64,000 nt of DNA. Origin: Streptomyces sp. CB02058 (GTDB lineage: Bacteria > Actinomycetota > Actinomycetes > Streptomycetales > Streptomycetaceae). The position numbers and the translations under genes are program-made. This document shows, in pieces, positions 54,263 through 63,440 of this stretch. The notes under the pieces are model-generated. The model was not told where the DNA came from. It saw only the letters and a program-made list of their open reading frames with translations, and made no database searches. The stretch lies in contig NZ_LIPG01000002.1 in NCBI RefSeq assembly GCF_001905505.1, positions 496,001 through 560,000 of the forward strand, written 5' to 3'. Each line of letters starts with the position of its first letter. Positions within the stretch are counted from its first letter, which is position 1.

Positions 54263-54520
54263 ATGGCACACAAGAAGGGCGCATCGTCCACTCGGAACGG
54301 GCGCGATTCCAATGCTCAGCGGCTCGGCGTGAAGCGCTTCGGCGGTCAGGCCGTCAACGCCGGTGAGATCCTGGTCCGCCAGCGTGGCACCCACTTCCAC
54401 CCGGGCACGGGCGTCGGCCGTGGCGGCGACGACACGCTGTTCGCGCTGACCGCCGGTGCGGTGGAGTTCGGTACGCACCGTGGCCGCAAGGTCGTGAACA
54501 TCGTTCCCGTCGCTGCCTGA
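54263..54520 (+). CDS. rpmA: 50S ribosomal protein L27
   Basis: Large-subunit protein near the peptidyl-transferase centre, 85 residues. [29 protein letters not shown] is the standard bacterial L27 N-terminus without the firmicute cleavable leader, and [21 protein letters not shown] follows. The ATG at 54263 has GGAG upstream. It is the second gene of the rplU-rpmA(-obg) operon. Confidence 0.98.
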   Translation: MAHKKGASSTRNGRDSNAQRLGVKRFGGQAVNAGEILVRQRGTHFHPGTGVGRGGDDTLFALTAGAVEFGTHRGRKVVNIVPVAA

Positions 54521-54551
54521 TCCAGGCACCGGCGAGACGTCACAGCACCTT

Positions 54552-54604
54552 CCGAGGGCGGATCTCAGCTTTCCCGGCAACCGGGGAAGCGGGTCCGCCC
54601 TCGG
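54552..54604 (+). terminator. Large two-part hairpin between rpmA and obg
   Basis: CCGAGGGCGGA pairs with TCCGCCCTCGG (11 base pairs), and inside it GCTTTCCCGG pairs with CCGGGGAAGC around the loop CAA. It lies 32 bases after the rpmA stop. It is likely a terminator or attenuator that lowers obg expression relative to the ribosomal proteins. Confidence 0.7.
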
Positions 54605-54661
54605 CGCGTTACGTCTAGAGACATTCCCGTATTTTTCCGCTGTACCTGGAGGCACCCACCC

Positions 54662-56098
54662 ATGACCACCTTCGTGGACCGCGTCGAGCTGCATGCCGCC
54701 GCGGGTAACGGAGGCCACGGCGTGGCCTCCGTGCACCGTGAGAAGTTCAAGCCGCTCGGCGGCCCCGACGGCGGCAACGGCGGACGCGGCGGCGATGTGA
54801 TCCTCGTCGTCGAGCAGTCCGTGACCACGCTGCTGGACTACCACCACCACCCCCACCGCAAGGCCACGAACGGCCAGCCCGGCGCCGGTGACAACCGCTC
54901 CGGCAAGGACGGCCAGGACCTCGTCCTGCCGGTCCCGGACGGCACCGTCGTCCTCGACAAGGCGGGCAACGTCCTCGCCGACCTCGTGGGCCAGGGCACC
55001 ACCTTCATCGCGGGCCAGGGCGGCCGCGGCGGCCTCGGCAACGCCGCGCTGGCCTCCGCCCGCCGCAAGGCGCCCGGCTTCGCGCTGCTCGGCGAGCCGG
55101 GGGAGAGCCGGGACATCGTCCTGGAGCTCAAGACCGTCGCCGACGTCGCGCTCGTCGGCTACCCGAGCGCCGGGAAGTCCTCGCTGATCTCGGTGCTCTC
55201 GGCGGCCAAGCCGAAGATCGCGGACTACCCGTTCACGACCCTCGTGCCCAACCTCGGCGTCGTCACCGCGGGCTCGACCGTCTACACCATCGCGGACGTC
55301 CCCGGCCTCATCCCGGGCGCCAGCCAGGGCAAGGGCCTCGGCCTGGAGTTCCTGCGCCACGTCGAGCGTTGCTCGGTCCTCGTGCACGTCCTGGACACCG
55401 CGACGCTGGAGTCCGACCGCGACCCCGTCTCCGACCTGGACATGATCGAGGAGGAGCTGCGGCTGTACGGCGGCCTCGAGAACCGTCCGCGCATCGTCGC
55501 CCTCAACAAGGTCGACATCCCGGACGGCCAGGACCTCGCCGACATGATCCGCCCGGACCTGGAGGCGCGCGGCTACCGCGTCTTCGAGGTGTCGGCCATC
55601 GCGCACAAGGGCCTCAACGACCTCTCGTACGCCCTGGCCGGGATCATCGCCGAGGCGCGCGCGACCAAGCCCAAGGAGGAGTCGACCCGCGTCGTCATCC
55701 GCCCGAAGGCCGTCGACGACGCCGGGTTCACCGTGACCCTGGAGGAGGACGGCATCTACCGCGTGCGCGGCGAGAAGCCCGAGCGCTGGATCCGCCAGAC
55801 CGACTTCAACAACGACGAGGCCGTCGGCTACCTCGCCGACCGCCTCAACCGCCTCGGTGTCGAGGACGAGCTCCGCAAGGCGGGTGCCCAGGCCGGTGAC
55901 GGCGTGGCCATCGGGCCCGAGGAGAACGCCGTCGTCTTCGACTGGGAGCCGACCATGGCCGCCGGCGCCGAGATGCTGGGCCGCCGCGGTGAGGACCACC
56001 GCCTGGAGGCCCCGCGCCCCGCGGCGCAGCGCCGCCGCGACCGCGAGTCCGAGCGGGACGACGCGCAGCGCGAGTACGACGAGTTCGACCCCTTCTAG
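54662..56098 (+). CDS. obg: GTPase Obg/CgtA
   Basis: Essential ribosome-associated GTPase; in Streptomyces it also affects differentiation through GTP sensing. The 478-residue protein has the glycine-rich Obg fold ([15 protein letters not shown]), the G domain with G1 [10 protein letters not shown] near residues 166-175, G3 [10 protein letters not shown]4 NKVD, and the C-terminal OCT domain typical of Gram-positives. It ends in a charged [12 protein letters not shown] tail. The ATG at 54662 has TGGAGGC upstream. Confidence 0.98.
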   Translation: MTTFVDRVELHAAAGNGGHGVASVHREKFKPLGGPDGGNGGRGGDVILVVEQSVTTLLDYHHHPHRKATNGQPGAGDNRSGKDGQDLVLPVPDGTVVLDKAGNVLADLVGQGTTFIAGQGGRGGLGNAALASARRKAPGFALLGEPGESRDIVLELKTVADVALVGYPSAGKSSLISVLSAAKPKIADYPFTTLVPNLGVVTAGSTVYTIADVPGLIPGASQGKGLGLEFLRHVERCSVLVHVLDTATLESDRDPVSDLDMIEEELRLYGGLENRPRIVALNKVDIPDGQDLADMIRPDLEARGYRVFEVSAIAHKGLNDLSYALAGIIAEARATKPKEESTRVVIRPKAVDDAGFTVTLEEDGIYRVRGEKPERWIRQTDFNNDEAVGYLADRLNRLGVEDELRKAGAQAGDGVAIGPEENAVVFDWEPTMAAGAEMLGRRGEDHRLEAPRPAAQRRRDRESERDDAQREYDEFDPF

Positions 56099-56189
56099 CC
56101 GGTCCTGCCGGGCGCCCCCGCCGCGCGGGGGCGCCCGGATTCACAGCGAATTGCCAGGTGGCGGGCGTCGGGGCCGCCGGCGATGTGGG

Positions 56190-56261
56190 GATTGCGTAAG
56201 ACTCTGTGGAGTCCGTCACTCCGGGTACGGGGGTCCGAGGACGCAATCTGCCTGGCCAGGC
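56190..56261 (+). promoter_or_regulatory. Structured leader upstream of the CDP-ribitol synthase gene
   Basis: GATTGCGT (56190-56197) pairs with ACGCAATC (56241-56248), enclosing a GACTC-TGTG-GAGTC hairpin. The palindrome GCCTGGCCAGGC (56250-56261) follows directly. The region lies within the 277-base gap between obg and the next gene. It could be a cis-acting RNA or an operator plus promoter; I did not recognise a known riboswitch class. Confidence 0.4.
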
Positions 56262-56375
56262 GGTGAACTGCGGGTTTCCCCAGGGCAAGCGCCGGTAAAC
56301 GTCCGCCTTGCGAGACGGTCACGGAGAGTGCGACCATCACACTGTTCCCCCCTGTCATCGCAAGGTAGGTCGTCT

Positions 56376-57875
56376 GTGTCTGTGCCGCATGAAGCCAAGC
56401 CCCGGACCACAGCGGTCGTGCTCGCCGGTGGAACCGGTCAGCGAGTGGGACTGGCGATCCCCAAGCAGCTGCTGAAGATCGCCGGTAAGGCAGTCATCGA
56501 GCACACGCTGAGCATCTTCGAGAACGCCGAGGACATCGACGATGTCATCGTGCTCATGGCGCCGGGCTTCGTGCCCGACGTCGAGAAGATCGTCGCCAAG
56601 GCCGGGCTGACCAAGGTCACCAAGATCATCGAGGGTGGCAGCACCCGGAACGAGACCACCGAGCGCGCCATCTCCGCTCTCGGCGAGGGACTCGCGGAGG
56701 GCGAGGACCGCAACGTCCTCTTCCATGACGCGGTCCGCCCCCTGCTGTCACAGCGTGTCATCAAGGACTGCGTCGAGGCCCTCGGCCGCTACCAGGCGGT
56801 CGACGTCGCCATCCCGTCCGCCGACACGATCATCGTGACCCGTACCCACGGCGAGGACGGCGAGTTCATCACCGACGTCCCGGACCGGTCCCGGCTGCGC
56901 CGCGGCCAGACCCCGCAGGCGTTCAAGCTGTCCACGATCCGCAAGGCGTACGAGGTCGCGGCCGGCGACCCCAACTTCCAGGCCACCGACGACTGTTCGG
57001 TCGTCCTGCGGTACCTCCCCGACGTGCCGATCTACGTGGTCGCGGGCGACGAGTACAACATGAAGGTGACGCAGCCGGTCGACGTCTTCATCACCGACAA
57101 GCTCTTCCAGCTGGCCTCCACCGCCGCCCCGCGCCAGGCCGACGAGGCCGCCTACCGCGAACTGCTCTCGGGCAAGACCCTGGTCGTCTTCGGCGGTTCG
57201 TACGGCATCGGAGCGGACATCGCCGCGCTGGCGGAGCAGTACGGCGCCAGCGTGTACGCGCTGGGCCGCTCCACCACCGGTACGCACGTGGAGAACCCGG
57301 AGCACATCGACGACGCGCTCTCCAAGGCGTACGCCGAGACCGGGCGCATCGACTACGTGATCAACACCGCGGGCGTCCTGCGCATCGGCAAGCTGGCCGA
57401 GACGGACAACACGACGATCCAGGAAGCGCTGAACGTCAACTACCTGGCGCCCGTGCAGATCGCCCGCGCCTCGTACAAGTACCTCGCGGAGACCCAGGGC
57501 CAGCTGCTGCTCTACACCTCCAGCAGCTACACCCGGGGCCGTGCCGAGTACAGCCTCTACTCCTCCACCAAGGCCGCCATGGTGAACCTCACCCAGGCGC
57601 TGGCCGACGAGTGGGCGGGCGAGGGCGTCAGGGTGAACTGCGTGAACCCGGAGCGCACCGCGACCCCCATGCGCACCAAGGCGTTCGGCCAGGAGCCGGA
57701 GGGCTCGCTGCTCTCCTCCGAGGCCGTGGCGCGCACCTCGCTGGACGTTCTGCTGTCGGCGATGACGGGCCACGTCATCGACGTACGGCAGCAGGACCCG
57801 ACCCGTGACGTCACCGAGGCCTCGGGATTCGAACAGGCGCTGGCATCGGTGCTGGACCGTCAGGAAGATGTGTAA
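56376..57875 (+). CDS. Bifunctional CDP-ribitol synthase, Bcs1-like (IspD-like + SDR)
   Basis: Fusion of two enzymes, 499 residues. The N-terminal half is an IspD/TarI-type cytidylyltransferase (AVVLAGGTGQRVGLAIPKQLLKIAGK near residues 13-38, HDAVRPL, GQTPQAFKL). The C-terminal half is a short-chain reductase with GGSYGIGADIA as NAD(P) motif, NTAGV, and catalytic Ser, Tyr and Lys in TSSSYTRGRAEYSLYSSTKAAM. The same order occurs in Haemophilus influenzae Bcs1, which reduces ribulose-5-phosphate and makes CDP-ribitol. The GTG at 56376 has AAGGTAGG upstream. It supplies the donor for the transferase encoded next. A non-ribitol polyol is possible. Confidence 0.87.
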   Translation: MSVPHEAKPRTTAVVLAGGTGQRVGLAIPKQLLKIAGKAVIEHTLSIFENAEDIDDVIVLMAPGFVPDVEKIVAKAGLTKVTKIIEGGSTRNETTERAISALGEGLAEGEDRNVLFHDAVRPLLSQRVIKDCVEALGRYQAVDVAIPSADTIIVTRTHGEDGEFITDVPDRSRLRRGQTPQAFKLSTIRKAYEVAAGDPNFQATDDCSVVLRYLPDVPIYVVAGDEYNMKVTQPVDVFITDKLFQLASTAAPRQADEAAYRELLSGKTLVVFGGSYGIGADIAALAEQYGASVYALGRSTTGTHVENPEHIDDALSKAYAETGRIDYVINTAGVLRIGKLAETDNTTIQEALNVNYLAPVQIARASYKYLAETQGQLLLYTSSSYTRGRAEYSLYSSTKAAMVNLTQALADEWAGEGVRVNCVNPERTATPMRTKAFGQEPEGSLLSSEAVARTSLDVLLSAMTGHVIDVRQQDPTRDVTEASGFEQALASVLDRQEDV

Positions 57876-57900
57876 TAATTCTTGACAAATGTACTTTTAC

Positions 57901-57938
57901 GGGCCTCTGCGATCACTTTTCGGTGATTGCAGAGGCCC
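57901..57938 (+). terminator. Hairpin after the CDP-ribitol synthase gene
   Basis: GGGCCTCTGCGATCAC pairs with GTGATTGCAGAGGCCC (16 base pairs with one G-U) around TTTTCG. It is 26 bases after the stop. The preceding stretch is AT-rich (TTGACA at 57882-57887), but no matching -10 was found. Confidence 0.8.
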
Positions 57939-58011
57939 GAGTGCGTGAAGCCGCACCTTCACATTTCCCTCTATACGTGAAACAACCGGCACCCCCTGGA
58001 GCAGGTCCTTC

Positions 58012-60201
58012 GTGATTTCGACAGCCATCCGCCTGGCCCGTGTGGGCAGTCGGTCAGAACTGGCGGCAGCAGTACTGATGATGCTGGGCTACCCCTGCGT
58101 CATGATCGCCGCGCTTCTTCCCGATATCTGGTTCTTCGCGGCGGCCACGGCTGTCACGTACATCGCGGACTGGTACCTGCACCAGCGCGGCAGTTACCTG
58201 ATCAACAGGCTCGGCAAGGTGCGGGCCGGACTGTCCATCCGCTTCCTGCTCCGCCAGTTGATGATCATCCTGCTGCTGGCCCGGCTGGACCTCGCCGAGG
58301 AGCCGCTGTTCTACGCGGCGGTCGCCTGCTTCCTCGTCTTCTACGGTCTGCAGGCCCCGCACGGCGCGCTCACGACGCTGATCCGGCTCCGCCGCAGCCT
58401 GCCGATCGTCACCCGGAACGTGGACCTGCACGCCGTCCGCATCCCCGACGCCCCGCCGCGTGCGCTGCTGCACCGCTCCAGCGAGAAGATGCTCCACCTC
58501 GACCTGCCCGCGGTGGCGGGCGTCCTGATCGCCGCCGGCACGGGCGAGGACCTCGTCGGCTACATCGGTGCCGGTGTGACGGTGCTGCTGGCCGTCGTCT
58601 TCAACGCCCTGCTGATGCCGTACCTGCGCCGCAGCCGCCGGGCGCCGTCGGCCCCCGCCGTCCTGAAGGCCCTGGACACCTGGCTGGGCGAGTACCAGCC
58701 GACCGTAGTGCTCTACTTCTCCGGCTCCAACGAGTCCGCCTACCAGGGCAACATGTGGCTGGACACGATGGCGGCCGTCGAGGGGCGCCCGCTGATCGTC
58801 ATGCGTGAGCGCAACCTCGTGTCGCAGCTCGCGGACACCTCCGTGCCGGTGGTCTGCGTGCCCGCGGGCACCCACCTGATGAACCTGAACCTCTCCACCG
58901 TCCGCGTGTGCCTGTATCCGGCCAACGTCGGCAAGAACATCCACATGCTGCGCGTCCCGACCATGAAGCACGTCTTCATCGGCCACGGCGACAGCGACAA
59001 GCTGGCCAGCGTCAACCCGTACTCCAAGGTCTACGACGAGGTCTGGACGGCGGGCCGCGCGGGCCGCGACCGCTACGCCCTGGCCGACGTCGGCATCCGC
59101 GACGAGGACATCGTCGAGGTCGGGCGGCCGCAACTGGCGCCGATCGAGAGCTGGACCGGCACCACGAAGAACCCCATCCCGACGGTGCTGTACGCCCCCA
59201 CCTGGGAGGGCTGGGACGACAACCCGGGCAACACCTCCCTGCTGCTTGCCGGTGAGAACATCGTCCGCCGCCTGCTGACGGCGGACAGCCCGGTCCGGGT
59301 CATCTACAAGCCGCACCCGTTCACCGGCATCCGCAGTGCGAAGGCCAAGGCCGTCAACGCCCGGATCAAGGCGCTGGTCGCCAAGGCCGCGCAGGAACGT
59401 GCCACCGACCCGCGCTGGGTGAAGGAGGCCTCGGCCGCCGCCGCCGGGCAGCGCGCCGCCAAGGCCGAACTGGCTCGTGTCGAGGCCCGCCTGGCCGAGC
59501 TGGCGCAGGCCGGCCGCGCCGGGGGCGACGAGTCGGAGGAGTCGCGTGTCGCGCTCGCCGACCCGGCCCGCCAGACCGAGATCGCCACCCTGCGGGCCGA
59601 GTGGAACGACGCCTACTGGCAGTCCTTCGGCTGGTGGGAGCACAAGACGGTGACCGGCTCGCAGCCGAAGCTGTACGACTGCTTCAACCAGTCCGACGCC
59701 ATGGTCTCGGACATCTCCAGCGTGGTCTCCGACTTCATCGCGAGCGGCAAGCCGTACGCGGTCACGGACTCCGCCGAGTTCGGCGCGGAGGAGTTCAAGC
59801 GCCAGAACACCGCCGTACGGGCGGCCGTCATCCTCTCCAACAGCGCGGCGGAGATCGACGACCTGCTGCGGGCCGTCGCCGACCCCGCGGCGGACCCGCT
59901 GGCCGAGGCGCGCCACGAGCTGAAGACCTATCTGCTCGGCCCGGACGAGCCGACGTCCATGGAGCAGTTCAACGCCGCCGTGCTGGCACTCGCGGCCAAG
60001 GCCGAGGCCCGCAACGTGGGCGTCGCCCAGCGCGTCGGCGGTCAGCAGCCCGCCCCGCTGCCCGACCCCGAGGCCGCGTCCAGCGGTGTCGGCGACGGAG
60101 CGGCCGAGGTCGTCGCCGAGGCCGAGGCGGCCGTCGATCCCGACGTGCCGTCCCCGGACGCCGACGCGGAGATCAACACGGGCCCCTCGGCGCTCCGCTG
60201 A
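58012..60201 (+). CDS. Membrane-anchored TagF/TarL-like polyol-phosphate transferase
   Basis: CDP-polyol phosphotransferase, 729 residues, thought to polymerise ribitol-phosphate units. Unlike classical TagF it begins with about five hydrophobic segments (residues about 18-125 and 165-205). The catalytic GT-B part has HGDSDK (325-330), YAPTWEG (394-400), YKPHP (432-436) and SDISSVVSDFIASGKPYAV (566-584), the conserved His and CDP-binding residues of the family. An Ala/Glu-rich helical insertion sits at about 440-530, and the last 70 residues are acidic and disordered. GTG 58012 is the start, with GGAGCAGG upstream. The upstream gene makes its likely donor. Confidence 0.88.
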   Translation: MISTAIRLARVGSRSELAAAVLMMLGYPCVMIAALLPDIWFFAAATAVTYIADWYLHQRGSYLINRLGKVRAGLSIRFLLRQLMIILLLARLDLAEEPLFYAAVACFLVFYGLQAPHGALTTLIRLRRSLPIVTRNVDLHAVRIPDAPPRALLHRSSEKMLHLDLPAVAGVLIAAGTGEDLVGYIGAGVTVLLAVVFNALLMPYLRRSRRAPSAPAVLKALDTWLGEYQPTVVLYFSGSNESAYQGNMWLDTMAAVEGRPLIVMRERNLVSQLADTSVPVVCVPAGTHLMNLNLSTVRVCLYPANVGKNIHMLRVPTMKHVFIGHGDSDKLASVNPYSKVYDEVWTAGRAGRDRYALADVGIRDEDIVEVGRPQLAPIESWTGTTKNPIPTVLYAPTWEGWDDNPGNTSLLLAGENIVRRLLTADSPVRVIYKPHPFTGIRSAKAKAVNARIKALVAKAAQERATDPRWVKEASAAAAGQRAAKAELARVEARLAELAQAGRAGGDESEESRVALADPARQTEIATLRAEWNDAYWQSFGWWEHKTVTGSQPKLYDCFNQSDAMVSDISSVVSDFIASGKPYAVTDSAEFGAEEFKRQNTAVRAAVILSNSAAEIDDLLRAVADPAADPLAEARHELKTYLLGPDEPTSMEQFNAAVLALAAKAEARNVGVAQRVGGQQPAPLPDPEAASSGVGDGAAEVVAEAEAAVDPDVPSPDADAEINTGPSALR

Positions 60202-60320
60202 CCTGGGGGTCTCCGGCCGGCCGCGGGAACGACGCGGACGGCCGGCCGTAAGGCCGACGGCAGGTGTAATCCAGCCGTCATCCAGATGTTCGAAACGCGT
60301 CCGATTCGCGGCGCAACCTA

Positions 60321-60376
60321 CTGAACGGCCCGTCCGTCTTCCTCCTGGGGAGGGGGAACGTACGGGCCGTTCGGTG
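60321..60376 (+). terminator. Long hairpin between TagF-like and GT2 genes
   Basis: ACTGAACGGCCCGT pairs with ACGGGCCGTTCGGT (14 base pairs with one wobble), and CCTCC/GGAGG pairs inside the loop. There is no T-run. It may terminate the upstream transcript or structure the leader of the next gene. Another GGCCGGCCG/CGGCCGGCC repeat lies at 60215-60247. Confidence 0.55.
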
Positions 60377-60455
60377 TGTCCGTGCATGGAACACACATGA
60401 TTCGTCGTTCCATCGTTTCTCCTGATAAATGCGTAAATGCGTGAACCGGGGAGAG

Positions 60456-61685
60456 ATGAGCAACAGCGCACCAGACGTGACCGTCATCATCGGCGCCTAC
60501 GAGGCCATGCCGTATCTGATCCGCTGCCTGGAGTCGGTCGAGGCGCAGACGCTTCCTGCCGGGCGTATCGAGATCGTGGCGGTCGACGACGGGTCGACCG
60601 ACGGCACGGGGGAGTACCTCGAGGAGTTCGCGGCCCGGACGGCCATCGACATGCGCGTCGTCCGCCAGAAGAACTCCGGCGGCCCCAGCGGCCCGCGCAA
60701 CGTCGGTCTCGGGCTCGCCCGCGGCCGGTACGTCTTCTTCCTCGACGCGGACGACTACTTCGGTGAGGAAGCCCTGGAGCGGATGGTCGCGATGGGCGAC
60801 CGGGCCGGCACCGACGTGGTGCTCGGGAAGGTCGTCGGCGTCAACCGCGGCGCCGCGAAGTCGATGTGGAAGGAGACGGTCGAACGGGCCGACCTCTACT
60901 CCTCCAACATCAAGTTCACCCTGAGCGCCCAGAAGCTGTTCCGGCGTGAGCTGCTCGTGCGGCTCGGGATGACCTTCGACGAGGACCTCAGGACGGGTGA
61001 GGACGCGCTCTTCACCATGGAGGCGTACCTGCGGGGCAACGGCGTCTCCGTCGTGGCCGACTACACCTGCTACTACCTGGTGGGCCGGGACGACGGCAAG
61101 CACGTGACGAAGAGCGGGAGTTACCTGCTGCGCTTCGACTCGGCACGCGCGCTCACGGGCCTCATCGCCGCCCATGTCCCGCCGGGGCCGAAGCGGGACG
61201 CCCTGATGGTCCGGCCCATGGTCATCACGCTGCTCCCGCAGTTCGGGACCGCCCTGCTGCGCCAGTCCGACGAGGTGCGGAAGAAGAAGATGGAGCTGGC
61301 GGCGCCGCTGCTGAAGGCCTACTGGTCACCCGGCCTGGCCCGGCGCCTCAAGGTCCACGAGCGGCTCCGGCTGATCTGCATCTCCGAGGGGCGGCTCGAC
61401 CTGCTCCTGGACATCCTGCGGTTCATGAAGGAGGACAAGAAGCCCCGCCAGGTCCGCAAGGGGCTCCGGGGGCGGCTGTATCTGGTCTACCCCCACTTCG
61501 GGGAGGGGGAGGTGCTGCCCCTGTCGGCGTACGAGCTCACCGTCACCGAGTGGATCGGCCGGAAGCGGATCGAGGTGCCGGGGCGTCAGTCCACCGCGGT
61601 CTTCCTGCGAGGGCTGGCGGGCAAGGCACGCAGGACGGCCAGGTCGGCCGGACTGCACATGCCGCGCAGAGCCCACCGGGTCTGA
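60456..61685 (+). CDS. TarS-like GT2 wall teichoic acid glycosyltransferase
   Basis: GT-A glycosyltransferase of 409 residues, likely adding a sugar to the polyol-phosphate chain. VTVIIGAYEAMPYLIRCLESV, VAVDDGSTDGT and NSGGPSGPRNVGL match TarS. The metal motif is intact (LDADDY), and the catalytic acid pair is present in RTGEDALFTMEAYLRGNGVSVVADYTCYY. Compared with the paralogue at 46071 it keeps DxD and has a shorter, basic C-terminus. The ATG at 60456 is used; GGGGAGAG lies very close to it, and ATG 60429 is an alternative. It converges with the pyruvyltransferase-like gene. Confidence 0.87.
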   Translation: MSNSAPDVTVIIGAYEAMPYLIRCLESVEAQTLPAGRIEIVAVDDGSTDGTGEYLEEFAARTAIDMRVVRQKNSGGPSGPRNVGLGLARGRYVFFLDADDYFGEEALERMVAMGDRAGTDVVLGKVVGVNRGAAKSMWKETVERADLYSSNIKFTLSAQKLFRRELLVRLGMTFDEDLRTGEDALFTMEAYLRGNGVSVVADYTCYYLVGRDDGKHVTKSGSYLLRFDSARALTGLIAAHVPPGPKRDALMVRPMVITLLPQFGTALLRQSDEVRKKKMELAAPLLKAYWSPGLARRLKVHERLRLICISEGRLDLLLDILRFMKEDKKPRQVRKGLRGRLYLVYPHFGEGEVLPLSAYELTVTEWIGRKRIEVPGRQSTAVFLRGLAGKARRTARSAGLHMPRRAHRV

Positions 61686-61718
61686 GGTGGGCTCCGCGCG
61701 ACGGCGGACGAGGGATCC

Positions 61719-63152
61719 CTACTGCTCGGGGCGGAGCAGCCTGCGCACCGGCCGCCCCACCACGCGACGGGCGCGACGGTAGGCGGACGGCAGCGCGGTC
61801 GGCCCGTCCCCGGCCGTCTGCACCTTGATGCTGACCGGGCGGTTGCGCTTCTCGAGCTGGGCGCGCAGCAGGGCGTTCTGCTCCGCCAGCTCCTCCATGC
61901 GGCCGCGCATGAAGCTGAAGCGGCTGCTGAGCGAATCGGGGTCGCTCTCGGTCCAGGGGCGGACGGCCGGCGGCAGAGCGAGCTTGGACAGCTGGGCGTC
62001 GAAGGCCTTGCCGCTGTCGCCGTGGTGGAAGGTGTTCTCCAGCCCGTTCTTCTCCATGAAGCCGGTGAAGCGGAGGAACCGTTCCTTGTGGCCGTTCACC
62101 AGATCACCGAAGTCGGCCGCCTCGTACAGCTCGGCCGGGTCGATGTTCTTGGGCGTCTCGGAGATCTTGCGGTGCGGGATGCCGAAGTACCGGCAGAGCT
62201 CCAGGGTCCGGGAGTCGCTGCAGAGCACGGTGCTCGGCACACCCGCCAGCAGAGCCGCGATGTTCCCGTGGATGCGGGAGCCGAACGAGAAGTCGTACGC
62301 GCGCAGCTCCTCGATCCAGGTGGCCGGGTCGATGTAGAGCCCGACCTTGCCCTCGCGGTACATCGGGTGGGACGGATGGGTCGGCATCGAGGTCTGCGCG
62401 CCGAGCGGGTTCGGGGTCTCCCGCCAGTGCAGCAGCTGCGCCTCGAGGAGGTTCTGCCCGACGAAGCGCAGATTCGGGTAGCGCTCGTGGGCCTGCCGGA
62501 TGATGGCGTCGAGGCCGTGCGAGCGTACGGCGCTGTGCGAGCCGTTCACCGAGATCAGGGAGTCCGTGGAGAGCGACTCGGACTTCTTCTCGAGCGTGAA
62601 CGTCTCGCCGTTCATGAACATGGAGGGGCAGCCGATGACCTCGACGTCCCGGAAGCCCATGTTCTTGAGGTACTGCTCGGTGAACTCGCCCCGCACGCCG
62701 ATGGACGCGCTGCGGTTGAGCACCTCTGTGACGAATTCCCGGACCGTCGGCTCCATCGGCTTCAGCCGTGACGCGTCGTACTTCAGGTCGGCCTGCGCGC
62801 CCACACCCAGCACGACGACGGGGATGCGCAGCTTCTTGATCAGCTGCGTCATCCGCTTCAGGGGCCGCTCGAACGTCGGGCGGAACGCGTTCGCGAGGGG
62901 CACGACGAAGACGTCGTACTCCTCGTTTATGCGACCTGCCGCCCCAGGATCCGTGCGGATGCCGTTGGAGAAGACCGCTGCCCGCGGGGTCGTGAGGATC
63001 TTGTGCGAGGCATCACTGAAGATCAGGTTGCCGGCGTTGGTGGCAAAGACGTCTCTGTGGAGGGACTCTTCGAGCGAAGCCACATCGAAGGGGCTTTTGC
63101 CCGATCTGAGCAGAATGCGTCTCTGGCGGGTCGGTTCATCTGTCACATACAC
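61719..63152 (-). CDS. Polysaccharide pyruvyltransferase family protein
   Basis: 477-residue protein of the PS_pyruv_trans (CsaB/WcaK-like) family, proposed to transfer pyruvate from PEP onto a wall-polymer sugar as a ketal. Family segments are VVVLGVGAQADLKYD, SIGVRGEFTEQYLKNMGFRDVEVIGCPSMF and SFGSRIHGNIAALLAGVPSTVLCSDSRTLELCRYFGIPH, with the conserved His in RIHG. The C-terminus has a short coiled coil (RMEELAEQNALLRAQLEKR) and a basic tail. The start is GTG 63152 or GTG 63146, both with poor ribosome sites. It is transcribed toward the GT2 gene, so pyruvylation of the same polymer is inferred from position. Confidence 0.85.
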   Translation of the reverse strand: MYVTDEPTRQRRILLRSGKSPFDVASLEESLHRDVFATNAGNLIFSDASHKILTTPRAAVFSNGIRTDPGAAGRINEEYDVFVVPLANAFRPTFERPLKRMTQLIKKLRIPVVVLGVGAQADLKYDASRLKPMEPTVREFVTEVLNRSASIGVRGEFTEQYLKNMGFRDVEVIGCPSMFMNGETFTLEKKSESLSTDSLISVNGSHSAVRSHGLDAIIRQAHERYPNLRFVGQNLLEAQLLHWRETPNPLGAQTSMPTHPSHPMYREGKVGLYIDPATWIEELRAYDFSFGSRIHGNIAALLAGVPSTVLCSDSRTLELCRYFGIPHRKISETPKNIDPAELYEAADFGDLVNGHKERFLRFTGFMEKNGLENTFHHGDSGKAFDAQLSKLALPPAVRPWTESDPDSLSSRFSFMRGRMEELAEQNALLRAQLEKRNRPVSIKVQTAGDGPTALPSAYRRARRVVGRPVRRLLRPEQ

Positions 63153-63230
63153 GAGGGTAGCCCGATGAATGGCGGGTGGAGATTACGTAAATGACTCCAT
63201 TCGGGGGCATGTCGGAACGTGACTTGGGGT

Positions 63231-63251
63231 GGTCCACGTGTCCAGTGGACC
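63231..63251. promoter_or_regulatory. Inverted repeat upstream of proB
   Basis: GGTCCAC, seven bases, GTGGACC; arms extend imperfectly outward (GGGT/ACCC). It sits in the divergent region between the pyruvyltransferase-like gene and proB. An operator or small hairpin is possible; no known regulator consensus was matched. Confidence 0.35.
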
Positions 63252-63440
63252 CACCTGCCGACAGCAGCTGAGACGGCACGGTGCGGATCCGGGCGCTCGC
63301 GTAGATTGAGGAGACCGAGCAGAACGACGTGATGGGGACGGGCGTACGTGTCAGGGGCAAGGGATTCCGAAGGCGCGGCAGGGGACTTCGACGGTGCGCT
63401 CAGCACACCCGCACGGGACGGTTCCGGTGCCAGGCCAGGC

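Noticed and set aside
56162..56375. ydaO (c-di-AMP) or cobalamin riboswitch before the CDP-ribitol synthase gene
   Set aside because: The conserved sequence boxes of these classes, as I remember them, are not present; left as an unclassified structured leader.
57876..57900. TTGACA at 57882-57887 as a promoter -35
   Set aside because: No -10 hexamer at 16-19 bases; the following bases form the terminator stem.
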